From NCBI RefSeq assembly GCF_017872555.1, contig NZ_JAEDOX010000013.1:1-64000 (forward strand): a stretch of 64,000 bases of DNA. The letters run 5' to 3'. This stretch comes from Ruegeria sp. HKCCSA071 (GTDB lineage Bacteria > Pseudomonadota > Alphaproteobacteria > Rhodobacterales > Rhodobacteraceae). A model generated the notes under the pieces. It had not been told where the DNA came from. It ran no database searches and worked only from the letters and a program-made list of their open reading frames with translations. The position numbers and the translations under genes were made by a program. The number at the start of each line of letters is the position of its first letter. Within the stretch, counting starts at the first letter, position 1. Of this stretch, positions 44,967 through 54,293 are shown piece after piece.

Positions 44967-46609
44967 CGTGTGTCCTTTGCCATGCGTCGTTCGATCCACT
45001 TCAGGAAACTGGCGCAGCCGAGTGTGAGAACGACATACAGGATTGCTGCCGTGTTGAAGGGGGCAAAGGGCAAAAAGCTAGCCGCCTGAAATTCGCGCAT
45101 CCTCTGGGTCATGTCGCGGACGGACAGGATAGACAGCAATGACGTGTCCTTGATCATCGCGATGAACTCGTTGCCAAGCGGTGGAGTTACAATCCGAAGG
45201 GCTTGCGGCAGAACAATAAGCCGCGCCGTATGCCATCGCGACAAACCCAGAGAGCTGCCCGCTTCCAATTGGCCTTTCGGTATCGCCTCGATCCCGGACC
45301 GGAAAATTTCGGCCATATAGGCGGAATAGCCAACCGAGATCGCGATGATCCCCCGTGTCATATTGGTCATATCGATTCCGCCGCCGGTAACATCCTTGAC
45401 TGCGCCCGCCAGCGGCAAACCGATATAAAGAATGATTACCAGCATCGGAATGCCGCGTATCGTATCCACGAAAAATTCGGCCCCGACCGCCAGCGGGTGC
45501 AGTTTATGCTGAGCCCCGCCGATGGTCAGTGTCAGCAACAAAAACCCGAGCACGGCAAATGCCAGGGCCGGATTGCGGTACTTATCGGGTAGAAATCTTG
45601 TTTGCCACAGGACCGGATAACCTTGCGTATGCGCCTCCGCCGGAACAAAAGCGCCCGAGACGCTGTCGACCGTTTCGATCTGTTCAAGCGCGGCAGTGGC
45701 ATCGGTTGCGCTGCGGATCCGATACTGCTGACCATCGGCCCCCTCGAACTCGCCAAACCGGATGACGTCAGCCTGCGCCTGCGGCGTGCCGCGCACAACC
45801 GCGATACGCCCCTCTGTGCTGCCCACCAGAACAAAGCTGACCTGCGGCTGCATAAAGGAAAATGCCGAGGCTGCCAGCATTGCCAAACTGATCGAACCAT
45901 AGACGACCGTCGTACGTGCCTTTGGTTTGAACGATTGCAGCCCGACCCAGACCAAACCAAGAATGGCCGCGAAGATATAGGCAAAAATGGCCGCACGGAA
46001 TGTAATGGCCACCCCGGTTGCGAACTGCCAATGAGCCATGAACATGAGATAAAACAGAACCGCGCCCGTGAGACACTCCAACCCCAACAAGACGCGCCTG
46101 CGCCAGGGCGGCTGCAAACGTGCCGAAATCAGGCATAGTGCGACGACAGCCGCGTAAACTGTGAGGAAAACTTGTAGTCCCGACTGAACCTTGGCGATCA
46201 CGTCCGGAAACAGTACCCAGGTCTGACTGGATCGATCGATAAGGGGTGAGGTGTTTTCGCTGAGCGCATGAAAGAAGACCGACTCGGCAAATGGCATCAG
46301 AAGCTGCGGAGAAACAAAGCTGATGACCAAAAGCGCCGCAGCAGCCGGTAACGCAGCAAGCGCACTGAACCTCAACCAGCCGGGGGAGTTTTGTGAAAAC
46401 CGCGCGTACCGGGCGCAAAGATATCCAAGGATCGCAACGGTCGAAATCAGCAGAAACCCTACAAAAATGGGCCCCGCGTCGATGCCGATCCCCAGAATTG
46501 CGACCAACGACCGCAAGTATTTTGAGGATGTAGCGAACAGGTAGATAATAAAGGGCGCTGCAGCGAGCAACACCAGGTTACTCGGGCGGATCGTGCTGAG
46601 GCGCGACAT
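44963..46609 (-). CDS. Amino-acid-type ABC transporter permease with long N-terminal membrane region
   Basis: 548 residues, against roughly 220-320 for the usual HisM/GlnP-type permease. The C-terminal 220 residues are the transport domain, with the EAA motif EAGSSLGLSRWHTARLIVLPQALR. The first 340 residues add about eight hydrophobic segments and one extracytoplasmic domain (about 260-340, FVLVGSTEGRIAVVRG...). A single homodimerising permease is possible. No cognate ATPase gene is in the operon. It follows the binding-protein gene after a hairpin and overlaps the GH42 gene. Confidence 0.88.
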   Translation of the reverse strand: MSRLSTIRPSNLVLLAAAPFIIYLFATSSKYLRSLVAILGIGIDAGPIFVGFLLISTVAILGYLCARYARFSQNSPGWLRFSALAALPAAAALLVISFVSPQLLMPFAESVFFHALSENTSPLIDRSSQTWVLFPDVIAKVQSGLQVFLTVYAAVVALCLISARLQPPWRRRVLLGLECLTGAVLFYLMFMAHWQFATGVAITFRAAIFAYIFAAILGLVWVGLQSFKPKARTTVVYGSISLAMLAASAFSFMQPQVSFVLVGSTEGRIAVVRGTPQAQADVIRFGEFEGADGQQYRIRSATDATAALEQIETVDSVSGAFVPAEAHTQGYPVLWQTRFLPDKYRNPALAFAVLGFLLLTLTIGGAQHKLHPLAVGAEFFVDTIRGIPMLVIILYIGLPLAGAVKDVTGGGIDMTNMTRGIIAISVGYSAYMAEIFRSGIEAIPKGQLEAGSSLGLSRWHTARLIVLPQALRIVTPPLGNEFIAMIKDTSLLSILSVRDMTQRMREFQAASFLPFAPFNTAAILYVVLTLGCASFLKWIERRMAKDTR

Positions 46610-46630
46610 GGAAATTCTCCGCTAAAACAA

Positions 46631-46656
46631 GGCCCGGCGGTGCTGACCGCCGGACC
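46631..46656 (-). repeat. Intercistronic hairpin after the binding-protein gene
   Basis: CCGGCGGT (46634-46641) and ACCGCCGG (46646-46653) form an eight-base-pair stem with a GCTG loop, about 20 bases after the binding-protein stop. A TTGTTTT run follows on the reverse strand, so partial termination is likely. Confidence 0.75.
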
Positions 46657-46675
46657 AAAAAAGGGCGCTAATGGA

Positions 46676-47425
46676 TCAGTTGGTGCCCCAGTATTTGGCC
46701 GTCAGCTCGTCCAGTGTTCCGTCCTCCTGTATGGCTTTCAGACCAGCGTTAATTGCATCCACTGTCGGATCACCTTCCTGAAACACGATGCCTAACGGGT
46801 CGGATTGCAGGCCTGTAATGCCAACAGTCAATTCGCCCGCAAATTCCTGTTCATAGGCCGCCGCCGAAGTGCCATCGATGATCACGCCCTGAACGTCCGC
46901 GTTCTGAAGCGCCAGAATGGCGGCCGAGAAGTTGTCGTAAAGGCTGACATTCTCGCGCCCGACAAGCTCTTCCGCCAATTGGGCGTTGGTCGTCGCGGTT
47001 TGCGCGGCCAGTTTCTGGCCACCGGCTTTGAAGTCCTCAAGTGTCATGTCAGCATTATCGACCTGCAACAGAATGGCTTGGCTGACAACGATGTAAGGCT
47101 CGGAAAAGTCCATGGTTTCTTCGCGTTCCGGTGTGATCGACACGCCCGAGATAACCAGATCGAACTCACCCTGCTGAAGGGCCGCAAAGATACCGTCCCA
47201 GGCGGTGTTTACGAAGTTGGGAACGCAATTGACCTTCGCGCAGATCGCATTCATCACATCGACATCAAAGCCCACGATCTCTCCGGTTGTTTCATCCACG
47301 GTTTCCATCGGTGGGTATGTCGCATCGGTTCCGATTTTCAGAACACGACCCTCTAGGTCGGCAGCAATAACCGCTGGAGCAATCAGTGTCGTGAGTGTGG
47401 CAGCGGCAAGTAGGTTCTTAATCAT
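46676..47425 (-). CDS. Amino-acid-type ABC transporter substrate-binding protein
   Basis: 249 residues, family 3 solute-binding protein. A Sec signal peptide (about 1-21, ending VIAA) precedes LKIGTDATYPPMETVD, the typical first strand. GFDVDVMNAIC and FDLVISGVSITPEREETMDFSEPY are canonical family segments, including the Arg that usually holds an alpha-carboxylate. It therefore binds an amino acid or similar carboxylate. The operon context (GH42, sugar isomerase-like protein, LacI) instead suggests a glycosylated or sugar-derived ligand. Confidence 0.92.
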   Translation of the reverse strand: MIKNLLAAATLTTLIAPAVIAADLEGRVLKIGTDATYPPMETVDETTGEIVGFDVDVMNAICAKVNCVPNFVNTAWDGIFAALQQGEFDLVISGVSITPEREETMDFSEPYIVVSQAILLQVDNADMTLEDFKAGGQKLAAQTATTNAQLAEELVGRENVSLYDNFSAAILALQNADVQGVIIDGTSAAAYEQEFAGELTVGITGLQSDPLGIVFQEGDPTVDAINAGLKAIQEDGTLDELTAKYWGTN

Positions 47426-47447
47426 GTTCAGGTACTCCTTTGTTGGA

Positions 47448-48497
47448 TCAGGTGGTCTGCGCCGCTTCCGGCGCCGGGGTGTCAGGTTGCCGCTCGATCA
47501 ATGTGGCCCTGATCTTTTTCTGAATCTCGGACGGATCGACCCCGTCCAAAGCTTTCAACATGAACTCACCCAGCAGACGGCTAGTTTCAGCAATCGGCAA
47601 GTAATAAGTGCTGGGTGGCGGTACAAAATACTGGCTGAGCTTCAAGTCATCGTTCGAGATGACCACAACGTCCCTGCCAACCTGCACTCCGGCTTTATCG
47701 GCAGCTGACAGAGCCCCAAGGGTTATGGCCTCATTTGCACAGATGATGGCGCTCGGCGGTTTCGGCAACTGCATTAGCGTCGCAAATTTCTGCTGACCGG
47801 ATTCCGCGGTGGTCGGGCCGGTGGATACCAGTGCCGGGTCCAACTCCACACCGCATTCTGACAGCGCATCAGCATACCCCCGGCGGCGTTGCTGTGCATA
47901 GATCAGGTCATCCGGCGGGTTTATCAAAGCGATGCGACGATGCCCCAGCGCAAGTAGTCGAGCCGTGGCATCATAGGCCGCTGCCTGACTGTCGAGATCC
48001 ACAAAAGGATGCGGTTGGGGGCTGTCGCTCATGCCGTATGTGACAAAAGGAAAACCCTGCCCCTGCAGATACGCGACGCGTTCATCATGAACACGCGTGC
48101 CGGAAAAGATCACGCCATCAGCCTGCCCTTCTTGCACGACTGACTTCAATGTCTGCAGCGCAGCCTCGCCATCACATGTGCTAAATACGCTCAGCTGATA
48201 GCGTGATCCTATTAACGCATTGGATATCCCGGCCAGAATTCGCGTAAACTCTACACCTTCCCACTCTTCCGCCGCATCATTTGAAACACTGACCATGACC
48301 GCAATTCTATAGGACTTATTAGTGCGCAGCTTTAGGCCATCCAGATTCACCCGGTATCCCAGCTCCGATGCAACTTTCTGAATCTCTTCCCGGGTTTCCC
48401 GCTTCACCGATACGGAATCCCGCAAGGCATTCGAGACTGTGCCAACGGAATACCCGGTACTTCTGGCAATCGATTTGATCGTCGCCCGCGCCATCAC
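47448..48497 (-). CDS. LacI-family transcriptional regulator
   Basis: 349 residues. The N-terminal helix-turn-helix and hinge (SIARSTGYSVGTVSNALR... ELGYRVN) precede a periplasmic-binding-protein-like effector domain (about 60-345). The gene is the second of its operon, overlapping the isomerase-like gene by four bases. It is therefore probably autoregulated through the palindrome at 49253-49268. Confidence 0.93.
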   Translation of the reverse strand: MMARATIKSIARSTGYSVGTVSNALRDSVSVKRETREEIQKVASELGYRVNLDGLKLRTNKSYRIAVMVSVSNDAAEEWEGVEFTRILAGISNALIGSRYQLSVFSTCDGEAALQTLKSVVQEGQADGVIFSGTRVHDERVAYLQGQGFPFVTYGMSDSPQPHPFVDLDSQAAAYDATARLLALGHRRIALINPPDDLIYAQQRRRGYADALSECGVELDPALVSTGPTTAESGQQKFATLMQLPKPPSAIICANEAITLGALSAADKAGVQVGRDVVVISNDDLKLSQYFVPPPSTYYLPIAETSRLLGEFMLKALDGVDPSEIQKKIRATLIERQPDTPAPEAAQTT

Positions 48498-49243
48498 TCA
48501 AACCCTGCCAATTGTTCCGTCAAAAACGACCGACCCGTTTGCAGCGTGCGTACGTGATCTGCGGTTTCGTCATGTTCAACAAAAAGATCCATGCAGTTGG
48601 TCGAGGCAAGCGCGTGCAGGGTTGCGTTCCAGTCAACCGCACCTTCGCCCAAATCGCGCCAGCGCGCGTCACCTGTTCCGCCTGCTGGGTCGATATCCTT
48701 TGCATGTACGGACAGGATTCGATTGGCGTGGCGGCGGATCGCGTCCGCCGGATCCAGGCCAGCCGCAACCAGCCAACCGATATCTGGCTGCCAAAAGACA
48801 TCTCCGCCGGAAAGGATCAGGTCAAGAGGTGTGTCGCCAACCTCGCCGATAAGATCAAAATCATGATTGTGATACGCCAGGCTGACACCATGATCCATCA
48901 GCTGGTTTGCCCATTTGGACAACTGGCCCGACACCACCCTCCATCCCTCGGCAGTGTCGGGCCGCACCTGGGGCGCCAGCCAAGGCATGACAGCCACCCG
49001 GCATTCCATTAGGTTTAATACTTCGACGATATCCGAAAATCGCTCTTCGAACTCTTCCCAATCAAAATGTGCAGACCGAACACTAAGGCCTGACCCGAAA
49101 ATAATGCCAGCCATCTGAGCGGGGGTGCGGCCGTGCAGGCCAGTGGTTTCGACATCTGAAAAACCGCAGGCCGCAACCAATTGCAGTTGATCTGCAAGAT
49201 CACCGCATTGCCGCACTGTGTAGAGTTGGGCAGAAACTCGCAT
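48494..49243 (-). CDS. Sugar phosphate isomerase/epimerase-like TIM-barrel protein
   Basis: 249 residues of the xylose-isomerase-like (AP endonuclease 2) TIM-barrel family. It begins MRVSAQLYTVRQ and contains AYHNHDFD and LFVEHDET, whose His, Asp and Glu residues are typical metal ligands. It likely isomerises or epimerises a sugar or cyclitol derivative released by the GH42 enzyme of the same operon. ATG 49243 has a strong GGTGGGG site upstream. The earlier ATG at 49267 lies inside the operator palindrome and is unlikely. Confidence 0.85.
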   Translation of the reverse strand: MRVSAQLYTVRQCGDLADQLQLVAACGFSDVETTGLHGRTPAQMAGIIFGSGLSVRSAHFDWEEFEERFSDIVEVLNLMECRVAVMPWLAPQVRPDTAEGWRVVSGQLSKWANQLMDHGVSLAYHNHDFDLIGEVGDTPLDLILSGGDVFWQPDIGWLVAAGLDPADAIRRHANRILSVHAKDIDPAGGTGDARWRDLGEGAVDWNATLHALASTNCMDLFVEHDETADHVRTLQTGRSFLTEQLAGFE

Positions 49244-49252
49244 CCCCCCACC

Positions 49253-49268
49253 ATTGAAACGTTTCAAT
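49253..49268. promoter_or_regulatory. LacI-type operator, perfect palindrome ATTGAAACGTTTCAAT
   Basis: A perfect 16-base palindrome with the central CG typical of LacI-family operators. It sits 10 bases before the first gene of the LacI/GH42 operon. It is probably bound by the regulator at 47448, which is inference from position and symmetry. Confidence 0.75.
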
Positions 49269-49324
49269 TAAGGTGGATTATGAGTTATATCCTTGTCAAG
49301 CGCCGTATAGATGCGACCTAGCTG

Positions 49325-50407
49325 TTACTTTCGCATGGAAACACCGTTGTGAAAAAGATGCACTTTTTCCGGGACCGCCCCTACGGATACCACCTGCCCA
49401 CGCAGATTTCTTTGTACGCCAGGTAATTTGGCAATCGCAGCTTCGGAGTCTTGAGTCTTTTCAAAATATAGAAGCGTGACCTCTCCCAGTGCTTCAGTGA
49501 AATCCACTTTTCCTGTCAGGACTGCGGCTTCGCTCGTGATGAAAAAATCCTCGGGGCGAACCCCGATTGCGACCTGTCTTCCGAGATCGCTGTCTTCAGT
49601 AGGAATCGCTGACACAGCAATTCCACCTGACGCAAGCTCAACAGTTGTCATTTCTCCAGTCTTTGTGATTTTACCTGGCAAAAGGTTCATGGAAGGTGAG
49701 CCTATGAATTGGGCGACAAATTCGTTGTCAGGTGTCTCATAGAGATCAAGCGGTGTTCCTACCTGCGCGATGCCTTTGTTGGCCAACACAACAATTCGGC
49801 TCGCCAGCGTCATGGCTTCGACTTGATCATGGGTCACATAGATCATGGTGCTGTCAGGCATGGCCTCCTTCAGGCGCGCGATCTCGATCCGGGTCGCAAC
49901 CCGCAGAGCCGCATCCAGGTTCGAGAGCGGTTCGTCGAACAAGTATACCTTGGGGTCGCGCACGATGGCCCGTCCGATAGCGACACGTTGACGTTGACCG
50001 CCTGACAGGGCCTTGGGCAAGCGATCCAGAAACGGCTCCAGCTGCAGTATGCGTGCAGCTCGTTTCACGGCAGCGTCGACGTCGGTCGCAGGCATTTTGG
50101 CAATTTTCAGCGCAAACGCCATATTTTCCCTTACTGTCATATGGGGGTACAAAGCGTAGCTTTGAAAGACCATCGCAATACCACGTTGCGCAGGCGGGAC
50201 GTCGTTCATTACCTGCCCTTCAATTTCCAGGGTTCCGCCCGTGATATTCTCCAGACCAGCGATCATCCGCAACAATGTGGATTTTCCGCAGCCTGACGGA
50301 CCAACAAATACGATCAGTTCGCCCTGTTCGATATCAAGATTGATGTCCTTAAGCACGTCGACTGGGCCATAGGACTTGGCGACCCCCGTGAGTTTGAGAT
50401 CTGACAT
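49325..50407 (-). CDS. aglK: Alpha-glucoside ABC transporter ATP-binding protein
   Basis: 360 residues, MalK-like. Walker A GPSGCGKST (36-44), signature LSGGQ (134-138), YLFDEP and a C-terminal regulatory domain (GVRPEDF) are present. It powers uptake through the AglF/AglG pair. It is the last gene of an operon whose order (binding protein, two permeases, alpha-glucosidase, ATPase) matches the aglEFGAK operon of Sinorhizobium. Confidence 0.93.
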   Translation of the reverse strand: MSDLKLTGVAKSYGPVDVLKDINLDIEQGELIVFVGPSGCGKSTLLRMIAGLENITGGTLEIEGQVMNDVPPAQRGIAMVFQSYALYPHMTVRENMAFALKIAKMPATDVDAAVKRAARILQLEPFLDRLPKALSGGQRQRVAIGRAIVRDPKVYLFDEPLSNLDAALRVATRIEIARLKEAMPDSTMIYVTHDQVEAMTLASRIVVLANKGIAQVGTPLDLYETPDNEFVAQFIGSPSMNLLPGKITKTGEMTTVELASGGIAVSAIPTEDSDLGRQVAIGVRPEDFFITSEAAVLTGKVDFTEALGEVTLLYFEKTQDSEAAIAKLPGVQRNLRGQVVSVGAVPEKVHLFHNGVSMRK

Positions 50408-50410
50408 GCC

Positions 50411-52066
50411 TTACCCCTTGTTTCTGACCATCAGGCAAAATTGCGAAGCGCTAAGGGTGACGCTACCTATACCGCCAACTCCGCCCAGTTCTTGACCAAT
50501 GAAACGCCAGTTGCCTTCCGGCAGTTTTAACTTGGTCGTGTCCGACCCCAGATTGAACGCACAATAGACCTTCTCCCGGGAATCCTCGCGCAGGAAGGAC
50601 AAAACCGATCCAGTCTCGGTCAGGTCGCGCTGCAAACCTGATGCCAAAGCTGAATGGGTGTGACGCAATGCAATGGCGCGGCGATAGTGGTTCAGCATAG
50701 ATTGCGGGTCTGCTTCCAACCGGTCAACTGCATGTTCGGCTTGCCGGGCGCTTACAGGTAACCAGGGTTCGGTTGTACTAAAGCCTGACTGTTCATCCTG
50801 AGCGGCCCAAACCATCGGCGTACGGCATCCATCGCGACCTTTGAATTCTGGCCAGAATTCGAGCCCATACGGGTCCTGCAGCTTTTCAAACGGCACGTCA
50901 GCTTCTTGCAGGCCCAGTTCCTCACCCTGATACAGGCATGCAGAGCCGCGCAGGCACATCATCAAAACCACATACTGACGCGCGGCTGCATCGTTCAGAT
51001 TCCAGCGTGAAGCGTGGCGCTGCACATCATGGTTGGAAAATGCCCAACATGGCCATGCGTCACCTGCCTTCTCTTCCAGCTGGTCGAAAACGTGCTTGGT
51101 GTAAGTTGCTGTCAATGAACGATTTTCCAGGAACTCGAAGGCATAACACATGTGCATCCGCTTATCCCCGGATGTGTATTCGCCCATGATCTCGAGCCCA
51201 CGCTGCGCATCTCCGACCTCGCCCAGACAAGCCCGGCCTTCATATTCGTCCGTCAAGGCCCGAAGTCTTTCGAGGAAGGCGATGTTCTCGGGCTGGCTTT
51301 TTGAAAACAGGTGGTCCTGATGGTTGTAGGGGTTCACGGCCGGTGCGATCGTGGCGTTGCGTTGATCCATCGCCAGCGCAGGATTGTCGCGCAGCGCCTT
51401 GTCGTGGAAATAGAAATTGATGGTATCCAGCCGAAAACCATCCACCCCCAGATCAAGCCAGAACCGCGCCACGTCCAGCAACGCATCCTGAACATCCGGG
51501 CAGTGGAAATTCAGATCCGGCTGCGATGTCAGGAAGTTGTGCAAATAATATTGCAGGCGTCGTGCATCCCATTGCCAGGCCGAGCCGCCGAAGATCGAAA
51601 GCCAGTTGTTCGGCGGCGTGCCATCCGGTTTGGGATCCGCCCAAACATACCAGTCGGATTTCGGGTTTTCCCGACTGCTGCGGCTTTCGATGAACCAAGG
51701 GTGCTGATCGGATGTATGCGACAGGACCAGATCAATCATGATCCTCAGACCCTTCGCATGGGCCTGATCCAAAAGCTCTTTGAAATCCGCCAGCGACCCG
51801 AACATGGGATCGACATCGCGGTAATCGCTGACATCGTAGCCAAAATCCTTCATCGGCGATTTGAAAAACGGCGAAATCCAGATTGCATCAACGCCCAGCG
51901 AGGCAATGTAATCCAGTCGCGCAGTGATGCCCTTCAGATCGCCGATCCCATCCCCGTTGCTGTCCTGAAAACTGCGTGGGTAGATCTGATAGATCACACC
52001 ACCGCGCCACCAGTCCGAAGACAGTTTTGTTGCTTTGCATTGTTCAAGGTTGTTCTGCACGTTCAT
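50411..52066 (-). CDS. aglA: Alpha-glucosidase, glycoside hydrolase family 13
   Basis: 551 residues. Family 13 motifs: GFRLDTINF with nucleophile Asp214, ACLGEVGD with acid/base Glu283, and FSNHD with Asp347. The N-terminal VIYQIYPRSFQDSNGDGIGDL is that of exo-acting alpha-glucosidases. There is no signal peptide, so it hydrolyses imported maltose, sucrose, trehalose or similar sugars in the cytoplasm. It is separated from the permease upstream by nine bases and from the ATPase gene by three. Confidence 0.95.
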   Translation of the reverse strand: MNVQNNLEQCKATKLSSDWWRGGVIYQIYPRSFQDSNGDGIGDLKGITARLDYIASLGVDAIWISPFFKSPMKDFGYDVSDYRDVDPMFGSLADFKELLDQAHAKGLRIMIDLVLSHTSDQHPWFIESRSSRENPKSDWYVWADPKPDGTPPNNWLSIFGGSAWQWDARRLQYYLHNFLTSQPDLNFHCPDVQDALLDVARFWLDLGVDGFRLDTINFYFHDKALRDNPALAMDQRNATIAPAVNPYNHQDHLFSKSQPENIAFLERLRALTDEYEGRACLGEVGDAQRGLEIMGEYTSGDKRMHMCYAFEFLENRSLTATYTKHVFDQLEEKAGDAWPCWAFSNHDVQRHASRWNLNDAAARQYVVLMMCLRGSACLYQGEELGLQEADVPFEKLQDPYGLEFWPEFKGRDGCRTPMVWAAQDEQSGFSTTEPWLPVSARQAEHAVDRLEADPQSMLNHYRRAIALRHTHSALASGLQRDLTETGSVLSFLREDSREKVYCAFNLGSDTTKLKLPEGNWRFIGQELGGVGGIGSVTLSASQFCLMVRNKG

Positions 52067-52075
52067 CAGACGCCT

Positions 52076-53224
52076 CTATTTGACAGATCCGGCCAGCAAG
52101 CCCCGGACCAGGTATTTTTGCATCGCGAAGAAAACGACCAGCGGCACGAAGATCGACACGAAGGCAGCCGTCGCGAGGATTTCCCAATTGCCACCGCGGG
52201 TGCCCAAAAGCTCGACGATGCGGTTCGTCATGACAGTGGTCTGTCCGGTGGCATCGATCAGGAAAACTTTGGCAACCAACAGGTCGTTCCATGTCCACAA
52301 GAACTGGAAGATCGCAAAAGACGCCAGAGCGGGAAAACTAAGTGGCAGGATCAGCTTAGTGAATATTTGGAACTCGGTGGCCCCATCAACGCGTGCGTTC
52401 TCGATCAGGTCGCGCGGAAGCCCAGCCATGTAGTTACGCAGCAAATAGATCGCCAGGGGCATTCCAAATCCTGTATGGGCAAGCCAGACCCCCAGGTACC
52501 CTTTGCCAATCCCGATGCTCAAGTGAAATTTCAGTAACGGGATCAAGGCAAGCTGAAGCGGCACGACCAAAAGACCAACGACCGCTGCGATCAGCAGCGC
52601 CCGGCCCGGAAAATCCATCCACGCCAGCGCGTAAGCCGCAAAGGCTGCGACCAATATAGGGATGATTGTCGCCGGTATCGTAACGGTTAGCGTATTGAAG
52701 AATGCCTTGGCCATGCTGTCTGTGCTGGTCTGGTCCAATAAAATTTTCCGGTAATTGTCCAAGGTGAACTCGGGTGGTAATTCGGCTGTCACGAAGATAC
52801 GCGCACCGCGTTTGCCGGTAAATTCCTCAGAGTTTTCCATCCGGTAATTACCAGCTTCATCTACTGTGATTATGCCTCCTCTGCGCAGTTCGGCCGTTTC
52901 GCCCGGTTCAAAGACCCCCACATCACGCGAACTGATACCCCATCTGGAAATCGTTACTTGCTCATCTTCGCCGAACAACGCCCCCTGAATGACATACACT
53001 CCGTTTTCCAGCACCTGCGCCTCGGGCGCGGCACTGCGCAGCGTCAGGTTTTGTTCAGAGGGAAACAGAGACCGCCACCAGCCGCTGGACGAAATCTGAT
53101 CTGCCGTCCGAAAGGACGAAATCAGCAAGCCAAGCGTCGGAATGACCCAAAGGATCACTAGGAAGATGACTGACAGATGCACCACCCCTCTGAGCGCGGG
53201 TTTGGTTCCGGCGATATCGCTCAT
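52076..53224 (-). CDS. aglG: Alpha-glucoside ABC transporter permease (AglG)
   Basis: 382 residues with about six transmembrane helices. The family differs from MalG in having a periplasmic insertion of about 100 residues after the first helix (about 40-145), which is seen here. The EAA motif reads ENARVDGATEFQIFTKLILPLSFP. It pairs with AglF and starts four bases after it. Confidence 0.92.
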   Translation of the reverse strand: MSDIAGTKPALRGVVHLSVIFLVILWVIPTLGLLISSFRTADQISSSGWWRSLFPSEQNLTLRSAAPEAQVLENGVYVIQGALFGEDEQVTISRWGISSRDVGVFEPGETAELRRGGIITVDEAGNYRMENSEEFTGKRGARIFVTAELPPEFTLDNYRKILLDQTSTDSMAKAFFNTLTVTIPATIIPILVAAFAAYALAWMDFPGRALLIAAVVGLLVVPLQLALIPLLKFHLSIGIGKGYLGVWLAHTGFGMPLAIYLLRNYMAGLPRDLIENARVDGATEFQIFTKLILPLSFPALASFAIFQFLWTWNDLLVAKVFLIDATGQTTVMTNRIVELLGTRGGNWEILATAAFVSIFVPLVVFFAMQKYLVRGLLAGSVK

Positions 53225-53227
53225 GGC

Positions 53228-54235
53228 TTACTCCATCTCCTTGCGCGCGTTGCGCACGTTCCAGACGAGGATCGGCGTGACAAGCAACATGATCACCATG
53301 GCCGAGGCCGATCCGACGCCCCAGTCATTGGCGCGGAAAAGCTTGTCGTACATGTAGTTTGCCAGCACCTGCGTCTCCCACTGGCCGTTGGTCATGGCAA
53401 AGACGATGTCGAATACTTTGAGAACAGTGATCGTGATCGTCGTCCAAACGACAAGGATTGTGGTTTTGATCTGCGGCACCTTGATCCTGAAGAAAATCTG
53501 AAAGGGATTGGCCCCATCCAAAATGGCCGCCTCGATGGTTTCTTCGGGAATACCGCGCAAAGCCGCCGACAGGATGACCATGGCAAAACCAGTCTGTATC
53601 CAGATCAGGACAACCATCAGAAAGAAACTGTTCCAGAAGGGGATTGTTAACCACGTGTTGGGTTCGGTGCCGCCGAAGAAGATGTACAGCGCGTTCAGGA
53701 TTCCTATCTGGTCCTGTTCAGTCGGCCGTGCGTCATAAACCAGTTTCCAGATCACCGATGCACCAACAAATGAAATGGCCATCGGCATGAAAATCAAGGA
53801 CTTGGCAAAGTTGCCCCAGCGGATGCGGTCGGTCAGTTGCGCCACGAGAAGACCAAAAGCCGTTGACATTGCTGGCACAACGATCAGCCAGAACATGTTA
53901 TTGCGCATGGCTTCCCAAAACTTCGGCTCAGCCGCCATTTGGGTATAGTTGTCCAAGCCAACCCAGCGATATCCGCTGCCAGGCACGCGTTCCGTAAGCG
54001 ACAGGCGCAAGGTTTCAACCACCGGATACGCCAGATACAGCCCCAATGCAGCAAGCGCCGGGAACAGGAACAACCACGGGCGGATCAAGTTTGCGCGGTT
54101 GATGTTTTGGCCAGCGTTTGGCCCGCGCGGCGGGAACAGGACTTTGTCCAGAAACAGGTTTGAAAGGTAGAAATAGCCTACACAACCCGACACACCGATG
54201 GCGATCGTCAGCAGGCCTTGTAGTGCCGGTGTCAT
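53228..54235 (-). CDS. aglF: Alpha-glucoside ABC transporter permease (AglF)
   Basis: 335 residues, MalF type, with about seven hydrophobic segments. The EAA motif reads EAAILDGANPFQIFFRIKVPQIK. It lies after the binding-protein gene and its intercistronic hairpin. Confidence 0.93.
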   Translation of the reverse strand: MTPALQGLLTIAIGVSGCVGYFYLSNLFLDKVLFPPRGPNAGQNINRANLIRPWLFLFPALAALGLYLAYPVVETLRLSLTERVPGSGYRWVGLDNYTQMAAEPKFWEAMRNNMFWLIVVPAMSTAFGLLVAQLTDRIRWGNFAKSLIFMPMAISFVGASVIWKLVYDARPTEQDQIGILNALYIFFGGTEPNTWLTIPFWNSFFLMVVLIWIQTGFAMVILSAALRGIPEETIEAAILDGANPFQIFFRIKVPQIKTTILVVWTTITITVLKVFDIVFAMTNGQWETQVLANYMYDKLFRANDWGVGSASAMVIMLLVTPILVWNVRNARKEME

Positions 54236-54259
54236 GGTGCGCTCATCCGTTTGGCAAGC

Positions 54260-54279
54260 GGGCGGTCACTGGACCGCCC
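54260..54279 (-). repeat. Intercistronic hairpin after aglE
   Basis: GGGCGGTC (54260-54267) and GACCGCCC (54272-54279) form an eight-base-pair stem with an ACTG loop, 14 bases after the binding-protein stop. It is the fourth such structure after a binding-protein gene in this window. Confidence 0.75.
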
Positions 54280-54293
54280 CCCCTGTGCGTTGA

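Noticed and set aside
51311-52537. Long open frame on the forward strand opposite aglA and aglG
   Set aside because: It lies fully antisense to two genes with clear catalytic and permease motifs, has a composition rich in Arg, Gln and His, and has no motif of its own.
52076-53224. Extra 100-residue insertion in the AglG permease as a possible anomaly
   Set aside because: The insertion after the first helix is a normal feature of AglG-type permeases, which are about 380 residues long.
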